From positions 310,001 through 374,000 of the forward strand of contig NZ_JAOQJS010000001.1 of the NCBI RefSeq assembly GCF_025567345.1: a stretch of DNA of 64,000 nucleotides, written 5' to 3'. The number at the start of each line of letters is the position of its first letter. Position 1 is the first letter of the stretch. This document shows positions 26,361 to 35,003 of the stretch, one piece after another. The notes beneath the pieces are model-generated. The model was not told the origin of the DNA and did not search any database. It saw only the letters and a list, made by a program, of their open reading frames with translations. Position numbers and translations under genes: made by a program. The DNA is from Coprococcus ammoniilyticus. Its GTDB lineage: Bacteria; Bacillota; Clostridia; Lachnospirales; Lachnospiraceae.

Positions 26361-27884
26361 ATGTCTATATTATCATCTATAGAACCGCAAAATGTATTCC
26401 ATTATTTTGAAGAAATCTGCTCCATCCCACACGGCTCCGGTCATACCGATGCGATCAGTAATTATCTGGCTGCATTTGCCGAAGCACATGAACTGAAATA
26501 TATCAAAGATGCTTCCAACAATGTCATTATCTTTAAGCCGGGAACATCCGGCTATGAAACTTCCGCCCCTGTCATGCTGCAGGGACATATTGACATGGTT
26601 GCTGTGAAAGAAAAGGACTGCCCGATCAATATGGATACCGACGGTCTGAAACTCAAGTTGGAAAACGGCATTATCAGCGCAGAAGGCACGACCCTTGGCG
26701 GTGATGATGGAATCGCTGTCGCATTTGCACTTGCAATACTCGACTCTCACGATATCCCACATCCACCACTGGAAGCAGTCTTCACGGTTGATGAGGAGAT
26801 CGGCATGCTCGGTGCGGTGGCTCTTGACTGCACACCACTTTCATCCCGTATCATGTTAAATCTTGATTCCGAAGACGAAGGCTATCTGCTTGTCAGTTGT
26901 GCAGGCGGCGCAACCGCAGATGTTCAGATCCCTGTTAAATGGGAAAATACGAACGAAAAGGCATCTGCCTATAAGCTCTCTGTCTCACATGCCTGTGGCG
27001 GTCATTCCGGTGTCGAGATCAACAAGCAAAGTGCAAATGCCAGCAAGGTGTTAGGACGTGTTCTGAACGCACTTGCAAACGATTTTGATATGAAATTATC
27101 TACACTCTCCGGTGGCTTAAAGGATAACGCCATTCCGACCGATGCAGAAGCTGTCGTTATCTTTTCTGATACCGATATGTCTGACATAAGCACACCAGGC
27201 CATGCAGATATTCCAGCAAATTCTGCGCACGCAAGTCTTCAGGATCTCATCTCCAAGTGGAATCAGATCATCCGTCATGAATGCACCCATACAGACCCGG
27301 ATATCTGTATCACCTTAGAGCCTGTTGATCTTCCGGCAGCCACAATGGCGGATACATCTACCCATACCGTGATCGATGTCTTAATGGCTTATCCAAATGG
27401 TGTCCGGAAAATGAGCAAGGATATCGCAGGACTGGTTCAGACTTCCCTGAACCTCGGTATCCTGTCAACGATCAAACCAGACGATCAATCAACAAATGGC
27501 ATGGTATCTTTTAAAAGCTCCGTCCGAAGCAGTATCGGAAGCGAAAAAGATGCTCTGCTTAACAGCCTGAAATCTCTCGCCACTCTTGCAGGCGGAACAC
27601 TGACAGTAACCGGAGATTATCCCGCATGGGAATACCGGGAAGATTCTCCGCTTCGCGATCTGATGGTAAAAATATTCAAACAGCAGTATGGAAAAGAACC
27701 TGTAATACAGGCACTCCATGCCGGTGTAGAATGTGGAATCTTTGCGTCGAAAATGCCGGGACTCGACTGTGTATCCTTCGGACCGGATATGGACGATATC
27801 CACACAACCAATGAATCCATGAACGTTGAAAGTGTCCGCCGGACATGGGAATACACCTTAGAGATATTGAAAGAATTAAAATAA
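26361..27884 (+). CDS. pepD: Aminoacyl-histidine dipeptidase (M20 metallopeptidase)
   Basis: A cytosolic zinc dipeptidase of 507 residues that splits Xaa-His and other dipeptides in characterised relatives. Metal-binding and catalytic positions are recognisable: GHIDMV (His-x-Asp), TLGGDDGIA, the DEEIGMLGA glutamate pair and LNLDSEDEG; the lid region has ACGGHSGVEINK, and a late histidine occurs in ALHAGVECGIF. AAGGAGG lies 6 nt before the ATG. It is a single gene between a leader hairpin and a shared terminator. Confidence 0.92.
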   Translation: MSILSSIEPQNVFHYFEEICSIPHGSGHTDAISNYLAAFAEAHELKYIKDASNNVIIFKPGTSGYETSAPVMLQGHIDMVAVKEKDCPINMDTDGLKLKLENGIISAEGTTLGGDDGIAVAFALAILDSHDIPHPPLEAVFTVDEEIGMLGAVALDCTPLSSRIMLNLDSEDEGYLLVSCAGGATADVQIPVKWENTNEKASAYKLSVSHACGGHSGVEINKQSANASKVLGRVLNALANDFDMKLSTLSGGLKDNAIPTDAEAVVIFSDTDMSDISTPGHADIPANSAHASLQDLISKWNQIIRHECTHTDPDICITLEPVDLPAATMADTSTHTVIDVLMAYPNGVRKMSKDIAGLVQTSLNLGILSTIKPDDQSTNGMVSFKSSVRSSIGSEKDALLNSLKSLATLAGGTLTVTGDYPAWEYREDSPLRDLMVKIFKQQYGKEPVIQALHAGVECGIFASKMPGLDCVSFGPDMDDIHTTNESMNVESVRRTWEYTLEILKELK

Positions 27885-27897
27885 TACATCTTACAAA

Positions 27898-27946
27898 AAG
27901 GAGCTGACACCTAACAATTCTATTGTTATCGTGTCAGCTCTTATCA
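27898..27946. terminator. Shared terminator of pepD and the ABC permease gene
   Basis: GAGCTGACAC pairs with GTGTCAGCTC. The better T-run (CCTTTTTG) follows on the minus strand, so it mainly ends the ABC operon. Confidence 0.8.
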
Positions 27947-27959
27947 TAATTACCCTCCC

Positions 27960-30341
27960 TTATTCCTCTCTCAGATCCTTTAAGATTCTTTGTCTTTTTA
28001 ATTGAATAACATCCATAAAAATTGCCACTATCTGAATAAACAGAACAAATGCAAGCACCAGTGCTATGCTTTTCCAGCCATCAACCAACACAATATTTTT
28101 TGTTATTTCTGGCAAATATAAGCGGCACAAAAGTGTCACTATAAAGACAGCTACAATAGATACAACAATTCCCTGACCAATCTTGGTCAGAAGCATCGGC
28201 AAAATAATACTGCTGTCTGTGCGGCCAATTGCCTTCAGGATGGCAAAGTTATGTCTGCGTCGAACGAATGTCAGTGCATGGATATATAAAACTGCCAGGA
28301 AATTAATTACCATAATGATTACAAAAATTCCATAAGTACCACCCTGAATCGTTTTCTTATTATCCTGATCCCGGATGTAATCTGTCAAAGTATCAAAGAA
28401 AGAATATTCATATACAGGTGCATGTGTATTCAGAAACTCTGCTGCCTTTAACTCATAACCCGACTTTACATTTATATTAATAAGTACATTTGTATAATCG
28501 AATTGTTTTTTAAACAGCTCTTCAGGAAGAATGATAGCGATTCCATTCTGATCCTTCCAGTTTAAGAATCTGCTCCTTCCGAAAACCGGGACTTCTCCCC
28601 CTGAAAATACCGATCCTTCTTCCTCCTGACGACCCGCATACCTTAGTGTATCCGGGATATCATTTAAAATACAATCTTCTGTATTCTTATAATTATCAAT
28701 TATGATCACTCCCCCAGATTGGACAAACTTATTATAGCTGACCTCCTGTGACATCTCTATTTTTCGGTTATATTGTTTTTCACTGACACCAACGATCTCA
28801 CACCACACACCCTTTTCATCATCTGAAAATATCAAATCATCTGCATAGTCCATATTGATAAGAGAAGGATCAATGAAAAACTCACCCATAGTATCATAAA
28901 CCTCATCATAGTAGGAAACGCCCGGTATGAGATTTTCAAAATCATCCATATGGCTGACATCATCGGATATTAGTGAAAACTGTACATCCTGACTTTCCTC
29001 AGACAATAACTGATATGATACATAACGATTTACCATAAGAACCAGCATCGTTACCATTCCGATCAATACAAGAGACAGGAATGAAAATACCTTTTCATAA
29101 TCTCCGGTATCCCGAATGGAATACCGCATCATGATATTTCCTTTTTCAGATCCACGTTTATCCTTTACCTTATAATTGTTTCTGCCGCCTTTCATAATAT
29201 CGATCAATTTCATTCTGGAACGATATATTAATACAGGACAGATTCCAACTACAAAATCCAAGACACAGATTCCCAAAATGACCAAATATGAAATTGGCTG
29301 GAACTGTGGAGCAAAATGCTCCAGTGGGATGGTTCGTAATGACTGTATAAGTTTAAAGATCAAAATGGTTATATATCTTCCAAGTATAAGTCCAAGCACA
29401 CATCCAATGATTATTAGAATGAAACCCTCCAGGAAATATGCCGAAAAAATATAGCTATTTGAAAATCCAAGACTCATAAGGATTCCCTGCTGATTATTTC
29501 TTTCACTCATATACGACAGGAAAATATGAATACCAAGAATGAGTGAAGTGAGTATGATCAGTATGATAAAACCCATGAGGAGTTGTCCAATATTGGTATC
29601 CTCCAGTCCGCCTGATCTGTCAATCTCTATCGCGTTCAGATCTCCATTTGTGATCATATGGTATCCTTCCATAAATCCATGGGCGGTATCACCATTAAAG
29701 ATCTGCTTAGTACTCAGATCCAAATATTTTTTTATTGCTTTATATCCCGGTTGATAGTCCCGTCGATCATTAAAATGAATATAGATGTTGTATAAATTTC
29801 CCCGTGTACTTCCATTTACGATCGCAACCTTATAGACATCCTGTGTACTATAATCATAATCATTTAAAATTCCACTGATCATATAGGTCTGATCCTTGAA
29901 GGTAACTGTGTCTCCCAGATCAAATTGTTTTGCAATATAAACATTTTTGTATTTGGCTGTTGCCGATATAGCAATCTCATTTTCTTTTTTGGGAAAACTA
30001 CCCTTTTCTAATTGGTAATGATTCATAGTGATCGAAGCTGCATCACTATCCACGATACATAATTCATTATTTACATTTGCAACTATTTTTTCTACACCAA
30101 GTGTTGCCTGATCCTTATACTGCTCCAATATCCAGTCACGAACCTTATATGTTACATTATGTAAAGTAATATTGTATTCTCCATTTGTCTGATACGCATT
30201 TTGCAGCCGCATATCCTGAAATGATATATATGCATTGATCGAGGAAAAGATAAGCATAACAGAAAAACAAATACTTATAATTGCCCGAACCGCTTTTTTC
30301 CTGTTGTGCAGGATATTGTGAAATATCAATCGGCACTTCAT
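27960..30341 (-). CDS. ABC transporter permease, FtsX/MacB type
   Basis: This 793-residue membrane protein has an N-terminal helix, a large outer domain (about 45-250), three helices with the FtsX-like fold (about 255-375), a second helix near 420 followed by another outer domain (about 440-660), and three C-terminal helices (about 675-785). The duplicated layout matches MacB/FtsX-type permeases, which work as mechanotransmitters or export peptides and antibiotics. Its ATPase is encoded 14 bp upstream. It lies next to the agr-like locus, so peptide efflux or sensing is possible but not shown. Confidence 0.85.
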   Translation of the reverse strand: MKCRLIFHNILHNRKKAVRAIISICFSVMLIFSSINAYISFQDMRLQNAYQTNGEYNITLHNVTYKVRDWILEQYKDQATLGVEKIVANVNNELCIVDSDAASITMNHYQLEKGSFPKKENEIAISATAKYKNVYIAKQFDLGDTVTFKDQTYMISGILNDYDYSTQDVYKVAIVNGSTRGNLYNIYIHFNDRRDYQPGYKAIKKYLDLSTKQIFNGDTAHGFMEGYHMITNGDLNAIEIDRSGGLEDTNIGQLLMGFIILIILTSLILGIHIFLSYMSERNNQQGILMSLGFSNSYIFSAYFLEGFILIIIGCVLGLILGRYITILIFKLIQSLRTIPLEHFAPQFQPISYLVILGICVLDFVVGICPVLIYRSRMKLIDIMKGGRNNYKVKDKRGSEKGNIMMRYSIRDTGDYEKVFSFLSLVLIGMVTMLVLMVNRYVSYQLLSEESQDVQFSLISDDVSHMDDFENLIPGVSYYDEVYDTMGEFFIDPSLINMDYADDLIFSDDEKGVWCEIVGVSEKQYNRKIEMSQEVSYNKFVQSGGVIIIDNYKNTEDCILNDIPDTLRYAGRQEEEGSVFSGGEVPVFGRSRFLNWKDQNGIAIILPEELFKKQFDYTNVLININVKSGYELKAAEFLNTHAPVYEYSFFDTLTDYIRDQDNKKTIQGGTYGIFVIIMVINFLAVLYIHALTFVRRRHNFAILKAIGRTDSSIILPMLLTKIGQGIVVSIVAVFIVTLLCRLYLPEITKNIVLVDGWKSIALVLAFVLFIQIVAIFMDVIQLKRQRILKDLREE

Positions 30342-30355
30342 ATTGTTTCTCCTCC

Positions 30356-31015
30356 TTAATTCTGCTGGATTCTTCCGTCAACAAGATGAATACAGTGATT
30401 TGCCTGCTTTGCAATATCAGCATCATGCGTCACCATGAGCAAAGTCATGCCATATTCATTTGTTGTCTGTTTCAACAGATCAATGACACGTCTGCTGTTC
30501 TCCGAATCCAGATTACCGGTTGGTTCGTCTGCCAGTATGATCCTAGGCTGATTGATCAACGCCCTCGCGATCGCAATCCGTTGTTGCTGTCCACCTGATA
30601 ACTGATCCGGATATTTATTTAAAAGATCTTTTATATCTAATTGTTCTGTCAATGTATCAAAATAATCCTTCTTACATTTCTTTACACATTCATTTGCGAT
30701 CATAATATTATCCCGACATGTAAGAACCGGTATTAACTGAAAAAACTGGAATACCATTCCAATCATTTCCCGACGATATCGTAGACAGTCTTTTTTACCA
30801 TAGGCCAATATATTCCTGTCTTCAACCAATATACTTCCGGAATCCGGCTTATCAATCAATCCGATCATATTTAATAATGTTGTTTTTCCACTTCCACTTT
30901 TGCCTGTAATAACTGTAAATGTATTTTCCTGAATATCTGCACTAACGTCATTAAGCGCCAGACAACAGGAATCTCCTTCTCCATACTTTTTTGTCAAATG
31001 TTCTATTTTTATCAT
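30356..31015 (-). CDS. ABC transporter ATP-binding protein, MacB/LolD type
   Basis: The 219-residue ATPase has Walker A GKSGSGKTT, the signature LSGGQQQRIAIARAL, Walker B IILADEPTGNLDSE and the switch histidine in MLLMVTHD. Sequence style places it with the LolD/MacB group paired with FtsX-type permeases. I start at the ATG at 31015, after GAGGTGG; the longer frame adds a non-conserved leader. The permease gene follows after 14 bp. Confidence 0.92.
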   Translation of the reverse strand: MIKIEHLTKKYGEGDSCCLALNDVSADIQENTFTVITGKSGSGKTTLLNMIGLIDKPDSGSILVEDRNILAYGKKDCLRYRREMIGMVFQFFQLIPVLTCRDNIMIANECVKKCKKDYFDTLTEQLDIKDLLNKYPDQLSGGQQQRIAIARALINQPRIILADEPTGNLDSENSRRVIDLLKQTTNEYGMTLLMVTHDADIAKQANHCIHLVDGRIQQN

Positions 31016-31056
31016 GATATCCACCTCTCTGCGCTCAATATTTTTATTTAACAAAA

Positions 31057-31122
31057 GCACGTCATATTTTCCATTTACAGTCGATTTTTCTTATTATAAA
31101 TAACATGGAAAATATAACGTGC
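31057..31122 (-). terminator. Hairpin between agrD and the ABC operon
   Basis: GCACGTCATATTTTCCAT (31057-31074) pairs with the segment at 31105-31122 with one mismatch, around a 30-nt loop. On the minus strand it is followed by TTTTG, so it may end or attenuate agrD transcription before the ABC genes. Confidence 0.6.
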
Positions 31123-31151
31123 TTCATTATTTGAAGAATCGCTTTCTGCTT

Positions 31152-31325
31152 TTATCCCCTCAATTTAGATCTCTGACTATCTGCAAATGCATCTAATCCT
31201 TCTGGTTCTTCTGCCTGATAATACTTATTCTTACATACATCAGATACCAGTGGTGCAATGACCATAGCTACAGCACAAAGCTGTGTTCCAAACTTACAGA
31301 TCAGTCTGGCTATTGCCTTCTTCAT
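31152..31325 (-). CDS. agrD: AgrD-like cyclic lactone autoinducer precursor peptide
   Basis: This 57-residue ORF has the layout of autoinducing peptide precursors. A basic, amphipathic leader (MKKAIARLICKFGTQ...) runs into a hydrophobic stretch ending VIAPLVSDV. A cysteine at 31 begins the core CKNKY, and an acidic tail YQAEEPEGLDAF follows. From memory, clostridial AgrD tails have the form HQPEVPEE after a five-residue ring. By analogy, AgrB would cut before the tail and close a thiolactone between Cys31 and Tyr35. GGGGGAG lies 6 nt before the ATG. It is encoded opposite agrB, which is unusual. The exact ring boundary is inference. Confidence 0.85.
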   Translation of the reverse strand: MKKAIARLICKFGTQLCAVAMVIAPLVSDVCKNKYYQAEEPEGLDAFADSQRSKLRG

Positions 31326-31391
31326 AAGCATCTCCCCCTTTCTTATTATTTAGCCTTTGTTTATCACGGCTAAAACCCAAACCGTAGTTAT

Positions 31392-31536
31392 ATTCTAGCA
31401 TATTATTTGCAAATTGTGTTGATTTAGGAGTGAGTGGTCGAAATTAAGGAGTGAACGGTAGTAGTTATACCATTTACTCCCTAATTTCGACCGTTCACTC
31501 CAAAAAAATGCACTTTTTTTAAAATCATGTTATACT
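31392..31536. promoter_or_regulatory. Symmetric divergent agrD/agrB promoter region with LytTR-like repeats
   Basis: Two 33-bp arms (31427-31459 and 31469-31501) form an imperfect palindrome around a 9-bp spacer. Each arm holds two 12-bp direct repeats of the ACCGTTCACTCC type, 21 bp apart. Outward from each arm, exactly 26 nt separate its end from an extended -10: TGTTATACT on plus (TATACT 31531-31536) and TGCTAGAAT on minus (31392-31397). Neither has a good -35, as expected for activator-dependent promoters. Confidence 0.85.
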
Positions 31537-31567
31537 GGCTTTATCTATAAAAAGGGGGACAATACAC

Positions 31568-32146
31568 ATGAAACAACTCGGAACATATCTGGCAGATACC
31601 TTAACCGAAGATGGACAGATATCAAAAGAACAACAGGCAATCTATGCTTATCTGTTTGATTATCTGATTGAAGCCCTACTATATGATATAGTTGTTCTTA
31701 TTATCGGTTTACTCGTACACCGCCTCGACCTAACGCTCTGCTATCTTCTGGTCACCATTCCTCTCCGCCACTTCGCAGGTGGATTTCATGCAAATACCAG
31801 ACTTGGCTGTACCATACTATCCTATGGGATTTATCTTATAACTATTTTTTCTTGTTCGCTTATTCTTAAACATATAAAGCCTGTCTGGATATTTATCCTA
31901 TATCTGCTCACCTGGTGTATGATACTTCCGGTTGCACCAGTAGATACAAAAAACAAGCGTTTATCTGAACATCAGAAAAAGAAATTATTTCACCGATGCC
32001 TGATAACCTGTTTCATTTTAACAATCTTAACAGGTTTTCTATATCTACATCACCAGATCACCTATTGCGGAATTATTATGCTGTGTATGGTCGAGGGTGT
32101 AATAAGTGTATATATTGGCATCTGGAAAAACAGGAGGAATTTATGA
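31568..32146 (+). CDS. agrB: AgrB-like peptide-processing membrane protease
   Basis: A 192-residue membrane cysteine protease that cuts and cyclises AgrD-type precursors. The conserved active region is present: RHFAGGFHANTRLGC supplies the catalytic histidine and cysteine, and PVDTKNKRLS is the familiar downstream loop. Four or more hydrophobic helices follow. GGGGG precedes the ATG. Its stop overlaps the response-regulator start by 4 bp. Controlled by the symmetric promoter region upstream. Confidence 0.92.
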   Translation: MKQLGTYLADTLTEDGQISKEQQAIYAYLFDYLIEALLYDIVVLIIGLLVHRLDLTLCYLLVTIPLRHFAGGFHANTRLGCTILSYGIYLITIFSCSLILKHIKPVWIFILYLLTWCMILPVAPVDTKNKRLSEHQKKKLFHRCLITCFILTILTGFLYLHHQITYCGIIMLCMVEGVISVYIGIWKNRRNL

Positions 32147-32874
32147 TATTACGAATCGGCATCTGTGATGACACACAAACAGACATTATTCATTTGGAAA
32201 AACACATTAAACATTATATGGCATCTTATAATATTGAATTTGAAATCGAATCCTTCCGTTCTGGGGCAGCCCTTCTGCAGGCACAAAAGGAGCAGCCATT
32301 TCACATTTTACTGCTTGATATCGAATTGCCTGAAATTAATGGTATGATGGTCGCCCGATATCTACGTGATGAATTATATGATGATGTTTTCATTGTCTTT
32401 GTAACATCCTATCCACAATACATGCAGGAAAGTTTTGATGTACAGCCTTTTCAGTTCCTTACAAAACCTGTTAGTTATACAAAAATAGAAAAACTACTTT
32501 CCGATATCATCCATCGATATAAACATTCTCATATAACTAAAATTGTAATTGACTCACATGGAAAAGAACATTTGATCCCTGTAAACAATATCTTATATAT
32601 TCAGGCTGTTAAAGGAGAAAAACGATATCTGGAATACCATTTAATTGATGCCATATTAACAGGAGAAGGAACGATTCAGGATTGGGAAAATCGCTTATCT
32701 GATCATGATTTTTGTTCTCCTTACCGTGGATATCTGGTAAATATACGGCATATTCAAACAATTCAGCCTTCAAATATTGTAATAGCTAATGGGACTTTGA
32801 TTCCTATAAGCAGAAGAAAAGTAACAACTTTACAGCAACTTTATGCCAACCGTATTATTCACGTTTTAAAATAG
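32143..32874 (+). CDS. AgrA-like LytTR response regulator
   Basis: The 243-residue protein has a receiver domain (residues 1 to about 120, acidic pair in GICDDTQ and phosphoacceptor aspartate in LLLDIELPEINGM) and a C-terminal LytTR DNA-binding domain (about 140-240: NNILYIQAVKG, PYRGYLVNIRHI, IPISRRKV). Regulators of this class bind pairs of direct repeats like those upstream. I start at the ATG at 32143, after AGGAGG, overlapping the agrB stop by 4 bp; the frame is open further into agrB but without support. It should be phosphorylated by the kinase encoded next. Confidence 0.93.
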   Translation: MILRIGICDDTQTDIIHLEKHIKHYMASYNIEFEIESFRSGAALLQAQKEQPFHILLLDIELPEINGMMVARYLRDELYDDVFIVFVTSYPQYMQESFDVQPFQFLTKPVSYTKIEKLLSDIIHRYKHSHITKIVIDSHGKEHLIPVNNILYIQAVKGEKRYLEYHLIDAILTGEGTIQDWENRLSDHDFCSPYRGYLVNIRHIQTIQPSNIVIANGTLIPISRRKVTTLQQLYANRIIHVLK

Positions 32875-32893
32875 AAAGAAGAGGAAATCAAAC

Positions 32894-34204
32894 ATGATAG
32901 TTCTAATAAGCGTGCTTAGTTTTATATTTGATAATTCATTATTATATATCTTTTTTCAAACTATGTTTGAAAAGAAAAAAAGAGATTACAATCCATATTA
33001 TATTTTATTTGCCTTTATAATAGCTGACTCTATCTTCTGGATAATTTCATATTCACTGGTAGGAAATGTTTCATATTGGGCTTCTGCTACAAGGACAATG
33101 CTTACAAATATTATAAATTTATGTCTCTCTTTATTTTTTACTTCCGGAATTATTTATAGAATTTCTGTCATTTTAAGTTATTCTATAATAATTTCCATCT
33201 GCGAAGAAATGGCATATTATATTATTTCACATTTTACAGATATAACCATACAATTTGACTCCTTACCTGAGATCGTATTCACGTCTATTTCTCTTGTTAG
33301 TGATTTATTAATTCTGCTTATCATTATAATTCTTCATGTCATTCGAAAGCAAAAGGCTGGAATCAAATCTAAAAAATATAGCATTTTACTATTGATCATC
33401 CCATTACTTTCCTGCACACTTGTATTACTTCCTACCTTTTTCAGTTTGAATAAAACCAACCCAAACACTTACCTGATCCTTGTTATCTTTCTGCTTATTA
33501 TTAATATCGTAAACTACATTCTTCTTCAGAGCGTCTTAAAAGCTGAATCACTTGCCCAGGAAGCAGGACAGCTTACCGAGCAGGTAAACTATCAGCGACA
33601 GAAATACCAGCAGCTTGGAGATGCCTATAAAAACATTCGTGGATTCATGCATGATATCAAGAAGCATTTATTCTATATTGAGACCTGTGTAAATGAAGAA
33701 CACTATGATCGTATCATTCCATATGCCAGAGAAACCATGTCCGATCTGGAAGCCAGATATTGTACTGTAAATACAGGGAATCTGGTCATCGACGCTTTTA
33801 TAAGCAATCTGATGCTTCGGACTGCCCGCCACAACATCAAACTCACAACCAAACTAAAAATCGACAATGACCTTGTTCCATGTGACGATTATCATATGAC
33901 TATTATTCTTGGAAACCTGTTAGATAATGCATTAAATGCCTGTCTGGAAGAACAGAGTGGCGAGATCAATATCAATATTCAGACGATCGAGCATACCTTT
34001 ACGATCTATATTACAAATACCTACCATTTTCCTATCGGAGAAAAACCACCGGAAGATATAGAAAATCTGGACTTTATTCATGGATATGGTTTGAAGAATG
34101 TAAAAAAATCTGCTGAAGCCTGCGGCGAATTTTGCCTGATCAATTACGAAAATGGAATCTATTCTGTAACGGTTATTATTCCTGAAAAAAAGAGAACTAC
34201 CTGA
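32894..34204 (+). CDS. AgrC-like sensor histidine kinase
   Basis: The 436-residue protein has about six N-terminal membrane helices (to about residue 220) that would form the peptide-sensing domain. A coiled region follows with the phosphorylatable histidine in RGFMHDIKKHL. The GHKL-type ATPase domain contains LGNLLDNALNACLE and GYGLKNVKKSAE. This is the class of kinase that senses AgrD-derived rings. GAGG lies upstream of the ATG, 20 bp after the response-regulator stop. No terminator is evident before the tRNA-Lys on the other strand. Confidence 0.92.
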   Translation: MIVLISVLSFIFDNSLLYIFFQTMFEKKKRDYNPYYILFAFIIADSIFWIISYSLVGNVSYWASATRTMLTNIINLCLSLFFTSGIIYRISVILSYSIIISICEEMAYYIISHFTDITIQFDSLPEIVFTSISLVSDLLILLIIIILHVIRKQKAGIKSKKYSILLLIIPLLSCTLVLLPTFFSLNKTNPNTYLILVIFLLIINIVNYILLQSVLKAESLAQEAGQLTEQVNYQRQKYQQLGDAYKNIRGFMHDIKKHLFYIETCVNEEHYDRIIPYARETMSDLEARYCTVNTGNLVIDAFISNLMLRTARHNIKLTTKLKIDNDLVPCDDYHMTIILGNLLDNALNACLEEQSGEININIQTIEHTFTIYITNTYHFPIGEKPPEDIENLDFIHGYGLKNVKKSAEACGEFCLINYENGIYSVTVIIPEKKRTT

Positions 34205-34229
34205 ATCAAAAATATATATTCTTATACCG

Positions 34230-34256
34230 AAAAAAAGCCCCAACCCAGCAGCTTCA
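34230..34256 (-). terminator. Likely tRNA-Lys terminator
   Basis: On the minus strand, a short stem (AAGCT with GGCTT) is followed by a run of seven T. It lies 30 nt beyond the tRNA. Confidence 0.5.
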
Positions 34257-34284
34257 AATATCTGCCAAATTAGGACTTTTGTAG

Positions 34285-34357
34285 TGGGCCGCCGGGGGCT
34301 CGAACCCCGCACACCCTGATTAAGAGTCAGGTGCTCTACCAAATGAGCTAGCGGCCC
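34285..34357 (-). tRNA. tRNA-Lys (anticodon CTT)
   Basis: A full cloverleaf of 73 nt is present: acceptor GGGCCGC/GCGGCCC, D-arm GCTC/GAGC, anticodon stem CCTGA/TCAGG around loop CTCTTAA, and T-arm CGGGG/CCCCG around TTCGAGC. The discriminator is A and CCA is not encoded. CTT reads the lysine codon AAG. Confidence 0.96.
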
Positions 34358-34516
34358 GAAGTCGTTTTTATTTTGTTATCTCGCCGACAACGAAATTGAT
34401 TATATAACATAGTTTATCCAAATGCAAGCATTTTTTTCAAAAAATTTTAACTTTTTTTAATATCGGTTATTTGCATAGATTTTATGCGGATTTTTGTACT
34501 TTTTCCCTATTGATTT

Positions 34517-34687
34517 TTATCTTCTTCTATTGTAGCAGTGCGGTTTCTTTTCTCTATTACAACAATCCTGATTTAAAATCTTTTTTACTTCCTCATACCC
34601 CTTATACAGGCAGACACACCACCGGTTAAATCCTTTATTACAATAACTACGGGCTGTCACTTTTTTCTGAAATTTCTGATTCCGCAT
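34517..34687 (-). CDS. Small cysteine-rich basic protein, hypothetical
   Basis: A 56-residue ORF with a very good ribosome-binding site, GGAGGGG 6 nt before the ATG. The product is basic and has six cysteines (RSYCNKGF, RWCVCLYKGYEE, QDCCNRE, PHCYNRRR). Spacing suggests metal binding or disulfides, but I recognise no family. A short overlapping 24-codon frame (34647-34721), also with a fair site, ends inside it and may couple to it. No partner gene is adjacent. A comparison with related genomes would settle whether it is real. Confidence 0.55.
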   Translation of the reverse strand: MRNQKFQKKVTARSYCNKGFNRWCVCLYKGYEEVKKILNQDCCNREKKPHCYNRRR

Positions 34688-34857
34688 CGTTCACCCCTCC
34701 AAACCGAATTACTTTTTTCATCCAACAACGCCCTCCAACCTTCCGGTAAAAAAGTCCTCTATAACACATTATATGAAGAAACTGAAATAAGTTCCTTTAT
34801 TTCGCAGATTTCCTTATTAAAACCCACGAAAAAACATAAAAAAAGCCGCCCTGCTAT

Positions 34858-34886
34858 TTACTTTAAAACCCTAATATTGATATAAT
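34858..34886 (+). promoter_or_regulatory. Probable trmB operon promoter
   Basis: An extended -10 TGATATAAT (TATAAT 34881-34886) with a weak -35 TTACTT 17 nt upstream. The hairpin and tandem repeats would then lie in a 200-nt leader. Confidence 0.5.
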
Positions 34887-34895
34887 GGAACAATG

Positions 34896-34990
34896 AGCAA
34901 TGCAGAATTATATATATAGAGAACGAGCGGAAGCTTGCTTACAGCGAGTTCTATATATATGTAATTCTATAGTGCGAAGCACTACAACGA
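34896..34990. repeat. Hairpin element upstream of trmB
   Basis: Arms 34906-34924 and 34947-34966 pair (GAATTATATATATAGAGAAC-type). The tip carries AACGAGCGGAAGC, the inverse of the core in the trpG-trpD element, followed by ACAGCGAGTTC. A second hairpin AGTGC/GCACT follows. Confidence 0.65.
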
Positions 34991-35003
34991 GCCGTCAGGC
35001 GAG

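Noticed and set aside
30356..31060. Longer ABC ATPase starting at 31060
   Set aside because: The first 15 codons are not conserved and the ATG at 31015 follows GAGGTGG at proper spacing.
34647..34721. 24-codon frame as a separate gene
   Set aside because: Very short, no recognisable product, and it overlaps the better-supported 56-codon frame. Kept only as a possible coupling leader.
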